From assembly GCF_003073045.1 (NCBI RefSeq), contig NC_037592.1, positions 11,622,007-11,686,006 on the forward strand: a DNA stretch of 64,000 nucleotides. Direction: 5' to 3'. Origin of the DNA: Pomacea canaliculata. Lineage: Eukaryota > Mollusca > Gastropoda > Architaenioglossa > Ampullariidae. A model generated the notes under the pieces. That model saw only the letters and a list, made by a program, of their open reading frames with translations, was not told the DNA's origin and did not search any database. The position numbers and the translations under genes are program-made. Shown here piece by piece: positions 1 through 13,202 of this stretch. Position 1 is the first letter of the stretch, and every line of letters starts with the position of its first letter.

Positions 1-2005
1 TTTGTGGAAATCTACAATGAGACCCTCCGAGACCTTCTCGGCAACCATAAAGAAGATACAAAGCTTGAAATTAAACTAACTGGCAAGGATAATGCTGTCA
101 CAGTCACAAACCTAACTACAGTCACAGTCAGCTCTGAAGACCAGGTGGGTCTTTGACCTCATCATTTCTTCAGGACTAAATTGTGTTAACACTGTATGTT
201 ACATAATTGTCCTTGTATTTGTGTATTAATTAGGAAACTAAGTTTTGTTCATTAATAAAGTTAAGATATCAGTCCAAGGCAAGTGTAACTTACAGCTAAA
301 CGTTTTAGTCACCCTTTTGTAAGGGGAGTATAGGACTGTATGTCAAAAAACCTAAATAGAACATGTAATTATGTAACCTGCCACAGATTCACAGACTTCT
401 ACATAAAGCCAGTCTCCAACGATCAGTAGCAGAGACAAAATGCAACGAGAGATCATCACGCAGTCATTCTGTCTTCCAGCTAAATCTGGCAGGCAGCAAC
501 TCCATCACCATGGAGTCCTGTCAGGGTATGTTGATTTCTGGCATTTTAAGGTAACTAAGACATTTGTGTGGGTAGTAGGGATAGTGTTCAATTAGTGATG
601 TGCTGCTATGTAATCTGCCAGTAAAATGTTGACAAGGAAATAGTTTATGTTTACTATGTGATCTTGATGTCTCCAGGCACCTTGAACCTAGTTGACCTTG
701 CCGGAAGTGAGCGTCTGAAAGACTCTGGTTCCGAGGGCCAGCGATTGAAAGAGACACAAGCCATTAATAAAAGTTTAAGCTGTCTGGGAAATGTTATCAT
801 GGCACTAGGCAACAAGGTAAGAAGCACAGAATAATTTAGGGCAGATTTATTTGATTCAACTGAAACCATGTAACCACTGCCTGCTGTGTAATTAGTTGTC
901 TTTGAATGTGCAATACTAGTACATAACTGCCACAAGATTTGTTTGTGACGATTGCGTGATATATATGGATTAGCAAGCAAAAAATTAAAGATATGCTTTT
1001 ATCAAAGAAGAAAATATTTAATATCTTTAATTTTTGCTTGTTCGCACATATAATTCCAGTTCGTACGTATATTTATACTCCACTGTCCTTTGGAAAGCTA
1101 TATTCCCACCAATTTGATTTACACAAGTTTGTTAGGTTTTCAACAAACATACCCTGACGGTTCAAAAAATCCTGAAAAAGGAACTGTGGCAGCCGCCGCA
1201 GTCCCCATGAACACCTCTGACCTTGAAGGGCCATAGTTCTATCTTCTCGGTGGAGTTAAAAGCCCTTGGATCACCCACTATTAATGCTTTTTTTTAAAAT
1301 AAACTTTTCCATTCATTACAGACAGAAAATATTGACACTTTCATTTGGGTCCCTATTTTCTACAATCACACAATAGGGGCTTCAAACTTGTTCACATGCA
1401 CTTTTGGCAGATTTATTTTTGCTTAGGTTTATGCATAAAAGGAATTCAGAATGTAGATGTGCTTCTTGTGAATTTCTGAGTCAGCAAGGATTCATTAGCT
1501 GTGATGATGTGTTGATCCTTTTCTTCTTTTTTTTCTCTTTCTAGGACAGCTATATCCCTTATAGGAACAGCAAACTGACCTATTTGCTGCAGAACTCCCT
1601 GGGAGGCAACAGCAAGACTCTCATGTTTGTGAACATTTCACCAAAAGAAGAAAATTTTTCTGAAACTCTCAACTCCCTCCGGTTTGCAACAAAGGTGAGA
1701 ATGATCTATTTCAGATCTTGCACTACACCTGTCCACCATGCCCCAGCACCATTAATACTACTAGTTTCAAACACATTGGTAAACGTACACTTTCTCGGCA
1801 TTTAGAACCTGTACCATTTATGGCAGGCTGTGCTATCACAACCATTTTGCTTAATCTGCTAGTGCATTTGAAGTTTACATCAAACTCCTTGCAATGCCAC
1901 AACTGTTTTGCAGACATTGATATTCAAGTTGATTAACCTGTGACTTTCTTTATTATCCAGGTGAACCAGTGCAACATAGGTACAGCACAAAAGAGGAGCA
2001 AATGA
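1..2005 (+). CDS. KIFC1: Kinesin-14 (KIFC1/HSET/Ncd type), C-terminal half of motor domain, 5' truncated by window edge
   Basis: Five exons read in one continuous frame: 1-144, 387-525, 677-816, 1545-1694 and 1961-2005 (TGA). Visible motor landmarks in order are [13 protein letters not shown], switch I (NERSSRSHS), switch II ([11 protein letters not shown]), the alpha-4 segment ([13 protein letters not shown]), [17 protein letters not shown] and the closing [11 protein letters not shown]. The protein stops 10 residues after VNQC with no neck-linker or stalk, which marks a minus-end-directed C-terminal motor of the kinesin-14 family. In that family the protein crosslinks and focuses spindle microtubules. 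The tail, coiled coil and P-loop must lie left of the window. Exon junctions are GT-AG with matching phases. The gene converges on ITFG2, with only 165 bp between the two stop codons. Confidence 0.95.
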
Positions 2006-2170
2006 TGCCAAACACAACCATCGCAGGCCAAGGAAAAAAAGACTATTGTTTATAATGTTCATAATAATTTTAGACACGAATGAAGGTACAAAAAGAAGAA
2101 AAATGTATATATTTTTACATATTTTACATTCAATATAAAATTTTCTTGTAGTCATTGACTCTGAACTCCT

Positions 2171-5100
2171 TCAGCATACATTTGTAGTTTCAGGTTTCTG
2201 ATGCCATCCATACAGCAGCCAGTGGTAAAGGGCACAGACTGTATCTTGCTTTGTGGCTAAGAAATAGAACAAACTGTATTCTGTAGTACAAGTTTTGGGA
2301 CAAATTAAAGTAATAATGAGATGGCAGTAATCCTTTGTTATATATCACAAGTAATAAACAGTTATCTGCCTGGCATAGACCAGCAGATCATATACTTACC
2401 ATCAATGCCAACATTTTTCAAAAGTGATGGTGTACTCTCATAGCGCTGCATGACAGCCAGAAGAGTGGCTGACTCCACACATGGAAGGCTGATATTATGA
2501 TGGATGTAAATATGATCACTGAACGTTGCATATATGAAGCATGGAACATTACCCTTGCCTGGCACAGAGTAGTAACCTGAAACATAACTTTAGATTCATG
2601 CAGGATTCTAATTTTTTTTGTTGTAGTATGGACACAAATGACTTTAAAGGTTTTTGTCATATAACATGAATTTGGCAGTGGACGTTACCAAGTGTAATAA
2701 ATTACAGGAACTGAATTTAAATAGCCTTTAGTAAAGAATTTAGTGGGTTTCTATAATATTAGCATTACTAGAATACTTGTGAAGCGCACTGATCCTGCAA
2801 ATACTAATTTTTTTCCCTTTTATAAGATCAAAGACAGCCTAGCGGAGGTGCAAAGCAAACATTTCAAACATACAGATCAACATAGGTAAAGGTAGCTTAG
2901 CCAGTGATATGGAGGATTTAAATGCCAAGTCAATTATGCAGGATGAAGTCTGGATGGTTAGGTAAGAAAGGCTATCAGACAGTTCAGTAATACTGTAAGT
3001 AATAAGTTTATAAGTAATGCTGAGGTTTCATCGCTGCCTATCCTACACTTACCAGAATTTTCAAAAAAGATGCTATGGGAGATATTTTGTTGCAACAAGA
3101 AATTTTACCTGTCACTATTAATATATGCCCGTGCACAGATGAAAGCATTTTCTACTGTATGTTTTAAATTGAAACTGTTCCTACCCTTTTATGCTACTGA
3201 CCTCTACGGTTGCTAATATCCACTCCCTAGAAAAATTTCACATTTACACAGAAAAAAACCAGAAGGGATTTACTATAAATAAAAAGAAAAGTTTTGGCAA
3301 TTCTGGAGAAGTCAGTAGAGGTGGGAACAGAAGGCTGGGGAAGCGAATCCGATGTGTTTTCACACTAGCTGTTTAGTAAATGTTTCACAAGGATTCGTGG
3401 CTATTTAATCATGAGAAATATCTGTCCCCTTTACTGATATCCTGGCATAAAAATAACATGACTTTATGACCTATATAAGCAAAAATTCATGCACTTGGTA
3501 CCTGCGGAAAAGATGCATACCTGCAGCAAAAGCAGCCACATTTTCTTTAAAGTGGTAGCGCACTACATCTCGGCTATGGTTTACTATGTATGTCTGGCCA
3601 TCCCAGGAGCAACACACCACCTCTTCTTTACCATTGCCCTAGAAACCACACAAAACAGTTAACAAGCAGAGAGGTAAACTTGATCCCACCTTTAATGGTT
3701 GGCAGAAAACTGAAACATATTTTGTGCTATTTCAGTTTTCAATCAAAAAATTACAAGCAAAGCAGAAATGTACAACATGAGATGAACAACATCTATATAG
3801 ACATGACAGCTGGACTACACAGTGCAATAACGTGATAATGAAAAAAAATGTATAGGATGACCTAATAAACAGTATGTGAAAAAATTCACTACTTACTGTA
3901 ACATCTAGCTTGTCCAAGACAAACAGCTGGTGGTCAACTTGGAGTGACCATAAGATCCTGTCATTTTCAACCAGAACCAGTGTACCTATCAGCATATATA
4001 TGGTAGGTTGGTTTTATAGATGATATGCCTTAACCTAGAGGTGATGAACCATGAAGTGTTATGGAGAAAATGGGCAGTGGAAAAATAACTATGGCACCAC
4101 AATTTTACATGTTGACAATGTCTTGGGAAGTTTGGGGTAGGAAAATATGGCACAAAATGTTAATGTTTCAAATTGATTACATTGATAGCTGCAGACATTT
4201 CAACTATAATGTAGCAAAGTGAGAGAAAGTACCACAAAGAGCATAGATTTATTAGCATACCATCAAGGGAAGCAAGTGCATGGTAGGTTGCTGCCCCCTC
4301 TTCTCCCCTTTGAATGCCACCAACAATAACTGTGGAAACATCTTTGTTTCGTGCACGGCTGTGGCCAAGTGGATGAAAAACAAATGATGGTGACTTGGAC
4401 TCATCACTGCAAATAAATGGTTTGCTATAATAAACCCCAAGAGTGCACATCTGCAGTAATATATTTGTTTCTATGCAGAGATGTGACATTTTGCATAAGG
4501 ACCTTATGCCACAGACCTTTCGGTGGAACAAACTCCGTGGGGCAGGAGGGTAACATAGGTGCGACCTGGTTGGGACACCATCAGTTCTGAACTCCCATCT
4601 GGTCTTTGGTTTACAGTCACTGCTCCTATCTGTTAAAAATGAAACATTTGTAGCAACCCTCTATAAGGCAAGAACCACTACTGTCTAAAGACAAGCCAGT
4701 CTACTTCAAATATACTTAATATCAGTTCCACATAACCATCAGACCACCTACAGTGCATGTGATCAGTGGCATTTAAAATATAGTCCCCTTCTTATTGATG
4801 AATTTAACATCCACCCAAATCACTGCCTTCTTGTGGGCCATCTTTATTTATTTAAACCTCTTCAAAATCTGTCTTGATATTTAAAGCCAAAATTTTGCAA
4901 ATCTAATTCAATGTTTCAAAAAAGTTTGCAGATACTCTATCCATGCTGACTTATTGATGTGTCCTTTCTACTTTTGATTCCACACAAAAAGATAATAAAT
5001 ACTATAAGATGGGTCATAGTGCAAAATCCCATTTGTAAACAGCAATGACTGCGTGTGCAGTGACCCTAGCGGTCTCCATGAAGCATAGATTCAGGGGATA

Positions 5101-8100
5101 TAATTACATACATACGATGAAGAAATTTTATCGTCATGTAGTATTTTTATAGACCAGCAATGTGCATACCATTATGATATTTTTTCCAATGTGTACTATC
5201 AGTGTTTTATCCTTGAAGGTTTTTTTGGTACATAACTTTTTTTCATAAACATTAGCAAGCAAAATACATCATGCCTACATCAGTAGGCTTAAGAGAATGT
5301 TTACATTGATCTTTATCTTTTATATTATTGTTTAAAAATTTTGTTGGAAATCTTGCACATGATCTTCTGGGGCACAAAGGCTGTGAACATGAGGATGACA
5401 AGCAGGACAGCCCCCCCCCCCAAAAAAAAAAAAATTGCAAAGATACAATCAAGTGACCAAAGATACCTGAAAGGAAAAAGGAACAGATGCTTGCCAAACC
5501 TATTATATTTGATGACAGCCAAATGACTTGAAATAAATACTTGCTACACATACCACGTTTTGCAATGGGCAAAGGCACAAAAGCTGCATGACTTCCTGAC
5601 CTGGCCAGCGAGTTGCCATTTGTCCACTTGATGAAGACGTCCAGAAAAGGGGGAATCCCCCTCACCACTGGGTACCCACCGGAAACTGCGTACCACTCTA
5701 TCAGAGTAGATAACTGCCATTTCTTGCAGTCCATCACCATCTGGGAAAAAACAGTTACATCCGCAATTTTTAAAACAAGAACAAAATGCAAATATTCCTG
5801 CTCTTGAACAGCAGGGGTGGGGAACATTCTTGCCTGCCATGGGCGATTGGGATGTTTATAACCTTAGTGGGCTATACAAAATTATCAACATAAAATTAGC
5901 CAACCATATTTGGCCAAACAACTCACCTCTAAAGCGATGGCTGGAACTGTTTCTCCAGCACCACATTGGCTTATTTATTTCAAAATGTATGTTATTATTA
6001 TGATTCAATTAATGTCAATTTATAGTGCTATCAAAAAAATCTCCTAATTGAATTTTAAGTCTCATCTGGAGTTGTGTTGGCAGGGCCAGGCCTTATAAGG
6101 CCTGCAGGCTGGATGTTCCACACACCTGCTGTAAAGTAAAAGATAAAAGGGTCTTATAACGTGCTGACCAAAAGGATTTCCCTCCATGTCTAAGCTATGG
6201 CATTTGGAAGGCAGAACCCAAGCCAACCTCAAACCATTTCAACCACCAGCCCCTGCTGCTGCACATGCTCTTTAAGTTTTTTCCTCAAAACAAACTCTAC
6301 CTTGTCATTTTTAAAACAAGCACAGCCAACATATGTTAACAGCTTTTCTTTATCGTCATTAGCAATTACCTGTATCTCTTATTAACATAGCTCTAGAGTT
6401 TGCTGGAAGATTTTGTGTATAGACAGGTGTCAAAATTTTGCTTTCTGCTGCGACATCGTTTTCTTCACCAATCCTCCAATCCTGTAAGTCAACAAGGTAA
6501 TATTTAAGACAGTATTTAAGGATACGAACAAGATCCATGTTAAATGTTTCACTAAAAAGTAAAACATTGCTGCTAGCAAACTAAGTCTGCCAACATATTA
6601 CCTCACGAGTGTGAATAAAACATTTCCAGAATATCTCTTCATATTATATATAACATATTAAGGTATGTTAAAAAATTTTTTAAAAAAAAAGACATGCATG
6701 TTGCCCATACATATACACATGCACAATGCATGCCATGTAAATAGCAAACAATATATATATATTCACCTCCAAATGTGGAATTTCAGTTCCTTTTACAGCA
6801 AAAATGTAGCAGCACCCTTCAGCATTTAGACACACCAACAAGTTCTACAGACAATTAAGAGAAATTTTTTTTGGTCATAAAATAAAGTGATTTTTACTAA
6901 AGCACTATGGTTTTGTAAAAGGAAATATAAGACACCAACTCCATAACTATATATACATGCATACATACATTTCATCATTAGTGGCAACTCTACCAATGTT
7001 GCTGTTGGAATATGAATGAAACATCACACTAAATTCAAATGGAACTACAACCATCAGAAAATGTTTACCTTGTAAATGTTGAAAATGTCACCTATCTGGA
7101 CACAAGTAATCTGAAATTTAAAGAAAATTATAGGTGTATTCTAAAGTTTATAATTTATAGCACAAAGCAGAACTAAACTCTCAATACTGAAGGAACATAG
7201 TTTATAACTGAGCACTTAAGTCAGCAATAAAAAAAATTAGTTTTCTGTGATTTTGAATACAAATGAATTACTTGAAGGCACATGACACCATGACACCAAG
7301 CAATGCAGGAGACTATCATGTTTCTTGTATGCAAGTCTAATGGCATGGTGATTAGGCTATTCCTCATTTGGTAAAAGATTGACCACCTCACACTCAGAAT
7401 GTCTCCAGGCGGCAGATAGGATAATAGCCTCCAAATATGAAAGCTAGCTGCAAAATAAACCTGGGTTCCTTGGATGAATAAGAAGTTATAGACCAGCTGG
7501 CTATATTCCTACCCAGAAAGTCCACCACACGATAAAAAGTGACATTAATTTTAAACTCTGGGTGGTGCCTCTCGACATCAAGCTGTAGGGGCATGTAGAT
7601 GCCCTGCTGATGTCTGCCAACTTTGTTTTCTTCTTTAAATGCTCAGACAATAACTCCAAAGGCCCCAAAAAGTCTGCTGTGGGCTGCAGACACCACAGGG
7701 ATCTCAAGATCTGTTCTTTCATTGGTGTATCTGATGGGCACATTTCTGCTCTCAGTTTCTGGTGGTCTGGACAGTCATTGCAGGCCACTGTCACCGAGGC
7801 CATGCCACAAGGCACTCTCCAATGCGAAACTTGGTAAACAAGTAATGTCTGAGTCTGGAGCAACTCGTTCTTAGTCAGGATAGTCACATGTTTTTCTCTC
7901 TCACTAGCCCATAAAGTGGGTCTTGGCTGCTGTAGTTGGGATGCTATCGAAGCCTTTTTTCTTTTTTGCTCGCTCCCAGCTTCATCAACAAAGAATATAA
8001 GATGGTGCTGACTGCTTGAGAAACCAACTGTATGACTGTGTTTGCTCTTTGTTTCTGCAAGTGAGACCACTGGACAGGCTATGTATTCTGGCTGTAGATC

Positions 8101-8648
8101 TATCTGGACATGTTTTCTTGTTTAATAGCTGACTTTCCTGTGTTCTGCCTCTTGATTTGCTTCAATCTATATTTTCAAATACTGGATGATCTATTAGGTT
8201 AGCCACTGAAAAACATTGCAAACAGTAAATAATAAATACACATACCATCCCAAGTTTGCTTGCTTTTTTCCAAGGCTGTGAATGGTCTCCCTTAAAAACT
8301 GCAAGATCTCCTTCAATGTTTCCAACCACAAGCTCGTTTTCCTAACGAAAAAAATATATTTTAAAAATTTTTTAAATTTTAAACATAACAGGATACAACA
8401 GCAAAACTTGGTCTAACGCAGTCGTGAACCTGTTCGCTTCTATATGCAGTATGATATGTTCAATTAACACAAAATGAGTCTCACACACACATTTCTGCTC
8501 AAAATTTATCTAAATTTCAGTAATGTCCAAACTGGACTTTTAACTTTACCTTATCATTGTCAACGTCCCCCAAGTCCAAAGCCTCTGTCATAACATTACC
8601 GGCAAAGTCCAGCTCAATGTTGTCAACAAACGAAACAGTTCGCCACAT
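2171..8648 (-). CDS. ITFG2: ITFG2, FG-GAP repeat subunit of the KICSTOR complex, complete in 12 exons
   Basis: Coding exons in transcript order (minus strand) are 8550-8648, 8246-8341, 7069-7110, 6767-6844, 6370-6481, 5601-5740, 4517-4629, 4261-4406, 3897-3985, 3521-3638, 2400-2576 and 2171-2244. All phases join, giving 427 residues; the human protein has about 447. Recognisable family segments are LGDVDNDK near the start, [63 protein letters not shown] and the C-terminal helix region. The protein is a beta-propeller that, in vertebrates, works with KPTN, C12orf66 and SZT2 to recruit GATOR1 to lysosomes and restrain mTORC1. Exons 6 and 7 use weak donors (GTCAGG and GTCTGT); they were chosen because they keep the frame and align without gaps. 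A GC-rich stretch (about 8670-8725) lies just upstream. Confidence 0.94.
5812..6128. mobile_element. hAT-type MITE in ITFG2 intron 5
   Basis: The ends form an imperfect terminal inverted repeat: CAGGGGTGGGGAAC on the left and GTTCCACACACCTG on the right. The flanking 8-mers (ttgaacag and ctgtaaag) agree at only 5 of 8 positions, so the target duplication is decayed. An internal stretch around 5935-5970 (atggctggaactg, then ctccagcacc) is almost identical to one near 54599-54635 inside a second element that has a perfect 8-bp duplication. No coding capacity is seen. Confidence 0.55.
7501..8070 (-). other. Unrecognised 189-codon open frame inside ITFG2 intron 2
   Basis: An ATG-to-stop frame lies on the same strand as ITFG2 between exons 2 and 3. 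The surrounding 7380-8170 is visibly more GC-rich than the neighbouring introns. The predicted peptide has a few Cys and His residues (CNDCPDH) and stretches rich in K, S and L, but no family I can name. Its position in an intron and unusual composition fit a degraded mobile-element fragment better than a host gene. Confidence 0.2.
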
Positions 8649-11600
8649 TGTGAAATTAGTTTTCACTTTAGCGGCGCCGCCTTCTCAAATGCTGCGCCTC
8701 CGCGGATCTCCGCTCACTGTTGCAAGGGAACTAACTCTAGATTCAATACAAGTGATACAAAAGATTAGCGTCCCCTGTTTGAAATGACGACTTAGAAGCG
8801 ATTTAAATGTTAGCGTATGTGTACCTTAAAAAAAACAGTATATATATATATGTTCGCGACGTCAGATTAAAAACGCAACTGAAATCTTAAAATGTTCATT
8901 AGGCGCATTTCCAATAATATGCTTAGAACGCTTTTCAGAAATTATATACTAAAGTAACAATAACGCAGCCATACACCAATATTAGCATATAACAGACATG
9001 AGCACTACTGCAACAGACAAACCTACTCGTACACCAAGTAAATACAGGCACGTTATGCATGCTATATTTCCTGCCTATAAATGTATGCATATTTCAAAAT
9101 GATATATGCCTTACATATAAAGGATAGGGGTGCCTGAAAAGATTTAGTGTTCACATAGAATATTCAAATGGTTCTTTCTCAGTGGACCTACATTTCTCTG
9201 AACATTGCAGGATAATGTGGTAAGTGAGCAGGATAAAAAGAAAGTGTTCTAGAATGTTCTTGTAACAAAATGTTTGTCTTCCCACCTCACATTAGCCACT
9301 TCTTGCCTGGTGTGGATCAGGGGTAGTGAAAAGGACAGAAAGCAAACCCTAGCTAGGTTACCTTGACTTCAGTAGAACACCTCCCTACGCAGCACAAACT
9401 CTTCATGTGTTTGTCACGATTAAGAAAAATGCAGGAATAATTATCCTAATATTTTTGGCTGATTTGTGTTGGTCAAGGAGACTCAAAGCAGAAGTTAGTT
9501 TTTTTTCTATGGAGGTTATTTTACTTATTGTAAAATGGTTGTCGACCAACCCCTACTTAAAATATGAAAACATGAACCATGCACACAATTGAATCAGCTT
9601 ATTGGAAACCTATTCATCTTCAGCTTACTGATAATGTGTCTGTTATACATGCAGTATTCGCACAACAATTCCAACGCCTCAGGTCATATTTTGATACATG
9701 TACATATTTAATAATCCATTCCACAATATCGGCCATCACAATTGACTTCAATTATTATTGGATGTTGTTGATAGTGAAAACTACCATTTCACAATCTTTT
9801 AAAATGTAAAGCCATAGCTAATTTATCTTTCGAACAAATGCTTCATATTAATGATCAATCTTTAAGAAACAACTTTCATAAATGTGAACACATTTCTTTT
9901 TTATGAGTAATACCGATAAATTTTTGAAATTCATACTTCTTTCTAACTGCAGATTTATGACAATGCCAGTTAAATTTTTCAGCTACTTTGTTGTGGTCTT
10001 TTCTTATGCCAGAAGAAAAGCCAGTAAATGGTTTGATAAGCTGGTTTTTTTTTTTGGTGTTTTAAAAATCAGCTACTGAGATATGTCATGGCAAGCTACT
10101 TAAGTCTTGTAGATGGCACATCCAGACAGAAATTAAATATACTGAAGGTGAGATCTGAACCCACAACCTTCACTGGCTTGGTGACAAGTGTGTACTTTAG
10201 ACTGACTGTTGGTAAACAGCAATGAAGAAAATGAAAGCAAAAAGCCCAGAGATATAGAAACATTTAATATTTAAAATGCACAGCAGAGAATGAGAACTGC
10301 TGAACTTGTTACACTAATAGCACCATTTATCTAATCAAAGAAAATGCAGACATTGACCCCATACATACATTTCCTTCAATAGTGAAAGGACTGTTTCAAT
10401 TTCCTACAACTGTTGCAAACACATTTTTTCATTTAGATTTTAGAATGTTACCAAAACAAAACCCCCTCCAATACATAGCAAGTCTGCTTAGATACTATAT
10501 ATACTAGCTTTCTTTTTCTCTCTAGTTTTATAACATTAATTTTTATGATACAAAGAACCATTTCAAAGCTATATTGCCAAAACTGATAAGCATGGTATTC
10601 CACATTGATTGTACATTATTTCATCAAGAATTTTGGTCATCATGTACAGTCAAAGTAATGAAATCGAGATGGTTATGAAACCAATAAAAAAAAATTATAA
10701 CATTGCCTTGGTTACTCATTAGTAAACAATAAAGCTGAGAACATTGCAAATGTGAATAGATCATGAAAGATGCAGTAGTTAACACATGCATCATAGACTA
10801 GAAGGACACCCTACCAAAGGGAACTGAGAAGAACCAGATTAAGAGTAGGGCAATTTAAAAAAAAAAAAAGAAAAAAAAGATGACCAGTGAAGAGGATCTC
10901 ACGTTCTCACACTCTGCCCTGCAAAAAACCAAAATGTGGAGAAAAATCAAGACTTCAGCACATTTTAAAAAGTAAACAACACAATGTCTGACAGGTAAGA
11001 ACATTTATTGGCACAAAACTGCCCCACACAGATCCATACACCCAAGAAAGATATCCTGGATGTTTCTGATCACTGTTGCTTCATCATCACTAACAAGCAT
11101 TTGTTTTCTTGCTCCATTTGGAAGAATCTTATTAGTTGCATTAGTTTCTAACATTCACTTATGTACATGCACACACTCATTTGTCCCATTCTTGTCATGC
11201 ATTACATATTTTACATTATAATGAACGATCAATTCTGAAGAGTACTCTTGACACTAACATGTAGCAAAAAAAAAAATTAACTAAAGAAACATAAGGTAAT
11301 TATCTATTACTTTAATCTACCAACACTATTTTGACACCCATTCCAATTTTCCAGGTTCTGAAAAGTGATCTAATTTACCAACAATATTTTATTGGATTTT
11401 AAGTGACAACAGTGATTGATGTGATAAAGTTTCAAAAACAAGAGTCAAAGTCCCTAAAATAATTTACATAAATTTCTAGCTGACTTCCCACCCATTCTCA
11501 CTTTAGCCCTATTGAAAAATCCCAAATAGGGCAAGTGCTTGTCAAGCAGTAAAGAGTATGAATGCATGTTATAAACTAAATGATAACTCTGCCTTAACTG

Positions 11601-13202
11601 AGCTGTAGTATAATCTCTTTCTTTTAAACACAAATTTTACAAGCAAGTCTGCCAACAACAAAAAAAATGTATGCATTTTCATCTAGAATTTAAATGATGT
11701 TGAGCTGATTTTCCAAGCATGTGGAGACTGCAGATATGCCTGTTACTGCTTGCTAACAATGGGTCTTGCTGAATTATGAAACAAGTTAGCAATCCAAAGA
11801 AACGTAAATCCATGGATGATGCCTACTGAATCAATCATTTGGGAGAAAACAACAAGAGCAAAATATGCTAATGAGAGATGTAGTTTAGCTCAACTCATTG
11901 CAGTGAAGATTTCAGTTAAATTAGGAAAAAGCTAGCCAAAGTTGTTTTTTCTTGTTTTAAATAACGGTGCTGCACTAGCACTTTCCATGTGACGATGCAT
12001 ACTCGGTTTTTTTTTTTTTTAAATAGTCATTATGTGACTACGAAGCATTCACATCAAAATAAAGGAAAAGCAGGAGATAATGCAAACATTAAGTAAACAG
12101 CTCTAATATACATTTCTGCAATGAAAACTACCTGGATGAAACATGATATGAGTAAATAAAATGTGTGATTCAAATCACAATGATCTAATAGACAGATAGA
12201 TGATTATGACAGTATATAAACAGGCAACATGACAGTTAAAGTCAAACTTAAAAAAAAAAAAACAGAAAAGAAAATCATTTCCTTCCATTTGCCTTACTAG
12301 TAAGAGACTTTGCACTAAGCCATACAGCATTCAATTATCATATCTAACAATTTGTAATAACTTTTTTTTAAAACCCTTCAATTAAATTTTATGCAGTTGA
12401 ATAGGATAAGACTACAAAAGAAAGGAAACCAAATGCAAACAAATAATAATATATGCAGAGAGCAAATTACATAAACTAAAACTCAAAAAATGAAAAAAAA
12501 ACCCCAGAATAAGTATTCATCCCTTTAACTGAAACAGCTAGGCATATTCCATTTCATAAGGCAAATTCTGGTGTTGAGAAAAGCATAAATATGGATGATT
12601 GTACAATAAAAATACACTGCCACTGAGATCAAGATGAAGAAGAGATACAGGGATGATAAAGAAAGAGGAATAAGAATTACGAAAAGGGTACTGATGTGTG
12701 CCCTATCAAGTTAGTGCTTTTTGCCAGTAAAATGCTCTATATCAACTGTAATGATTGTTGTTTTTTAGTATTTTATGCCATGATCAACTGCAATGAAAAC
12801 AGAAGCACAACAAATAATGTGTTTCAAAGTATCAATAAAAATTATTTTAAATTGAGTAGTATTCTCCTGAGGCCTAATGAAAATGTTCATATATTCATTT
12901 GTTTTTTATACAATATTCTAAATGTCTTATTCTTTGTATGTTAATTTTTACAAAATTAAGCTTCAACAATATATAAGCACAACTCATAATTGTTTTCTTC
13001 TAGAAACTCAGATGTGCCAGCCAGGAATTTCAGGACACATCCAGCATGCTGACACTTATTTTTAAACAAGCCACACACTTGTATGATAAATCTGCATACA
13101 TTACAAAACACTGTTAACAATCACATTTGGAATACACAATCATACAATCCACATCAATATGACAATGCAGTTATCCAGAGTTTGTAAAAGCTGCATTATG
13201 AA
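8649..13202. other. Intergenic: ITFG2 promoter, then probable GOLT1 3' UTR; no gene seen
   Basis: The first ~100 bp beside the ITFG2 start codon is GC-rich and probably contains its promoter. The rest is AT-rich with many A and T runs and only short random frames. GOLT1 is transcribed leftward into this space, so part of 10000-13200 is probably its 3' UTR. One AATAAA on the minus strand falls near 11000. No protein-coding exon with splice sites was found. Confidence 0.5.
10090..10200 (-). repeat. Possible tRNA-derived SINE fragment
   Basis: On the minus strand this reads TGAAGGTTGTGGGTTCAGAT followed by CTCACC. It contains a good match to a polymerase III B box (GGTTCRANNCC) in a tRNA T-arm-like context. 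No clear A box, acceptor stem or tail was seen, so only a remnant is proposed. Confidence 0.25.

Noticed and set aside
5252..5827. 191-codon minus-strand frame
   Set aside because: It is a read-through of ITFG2 exon 6 in the wrong frame plus intron; the spliced model explains the coding signal.
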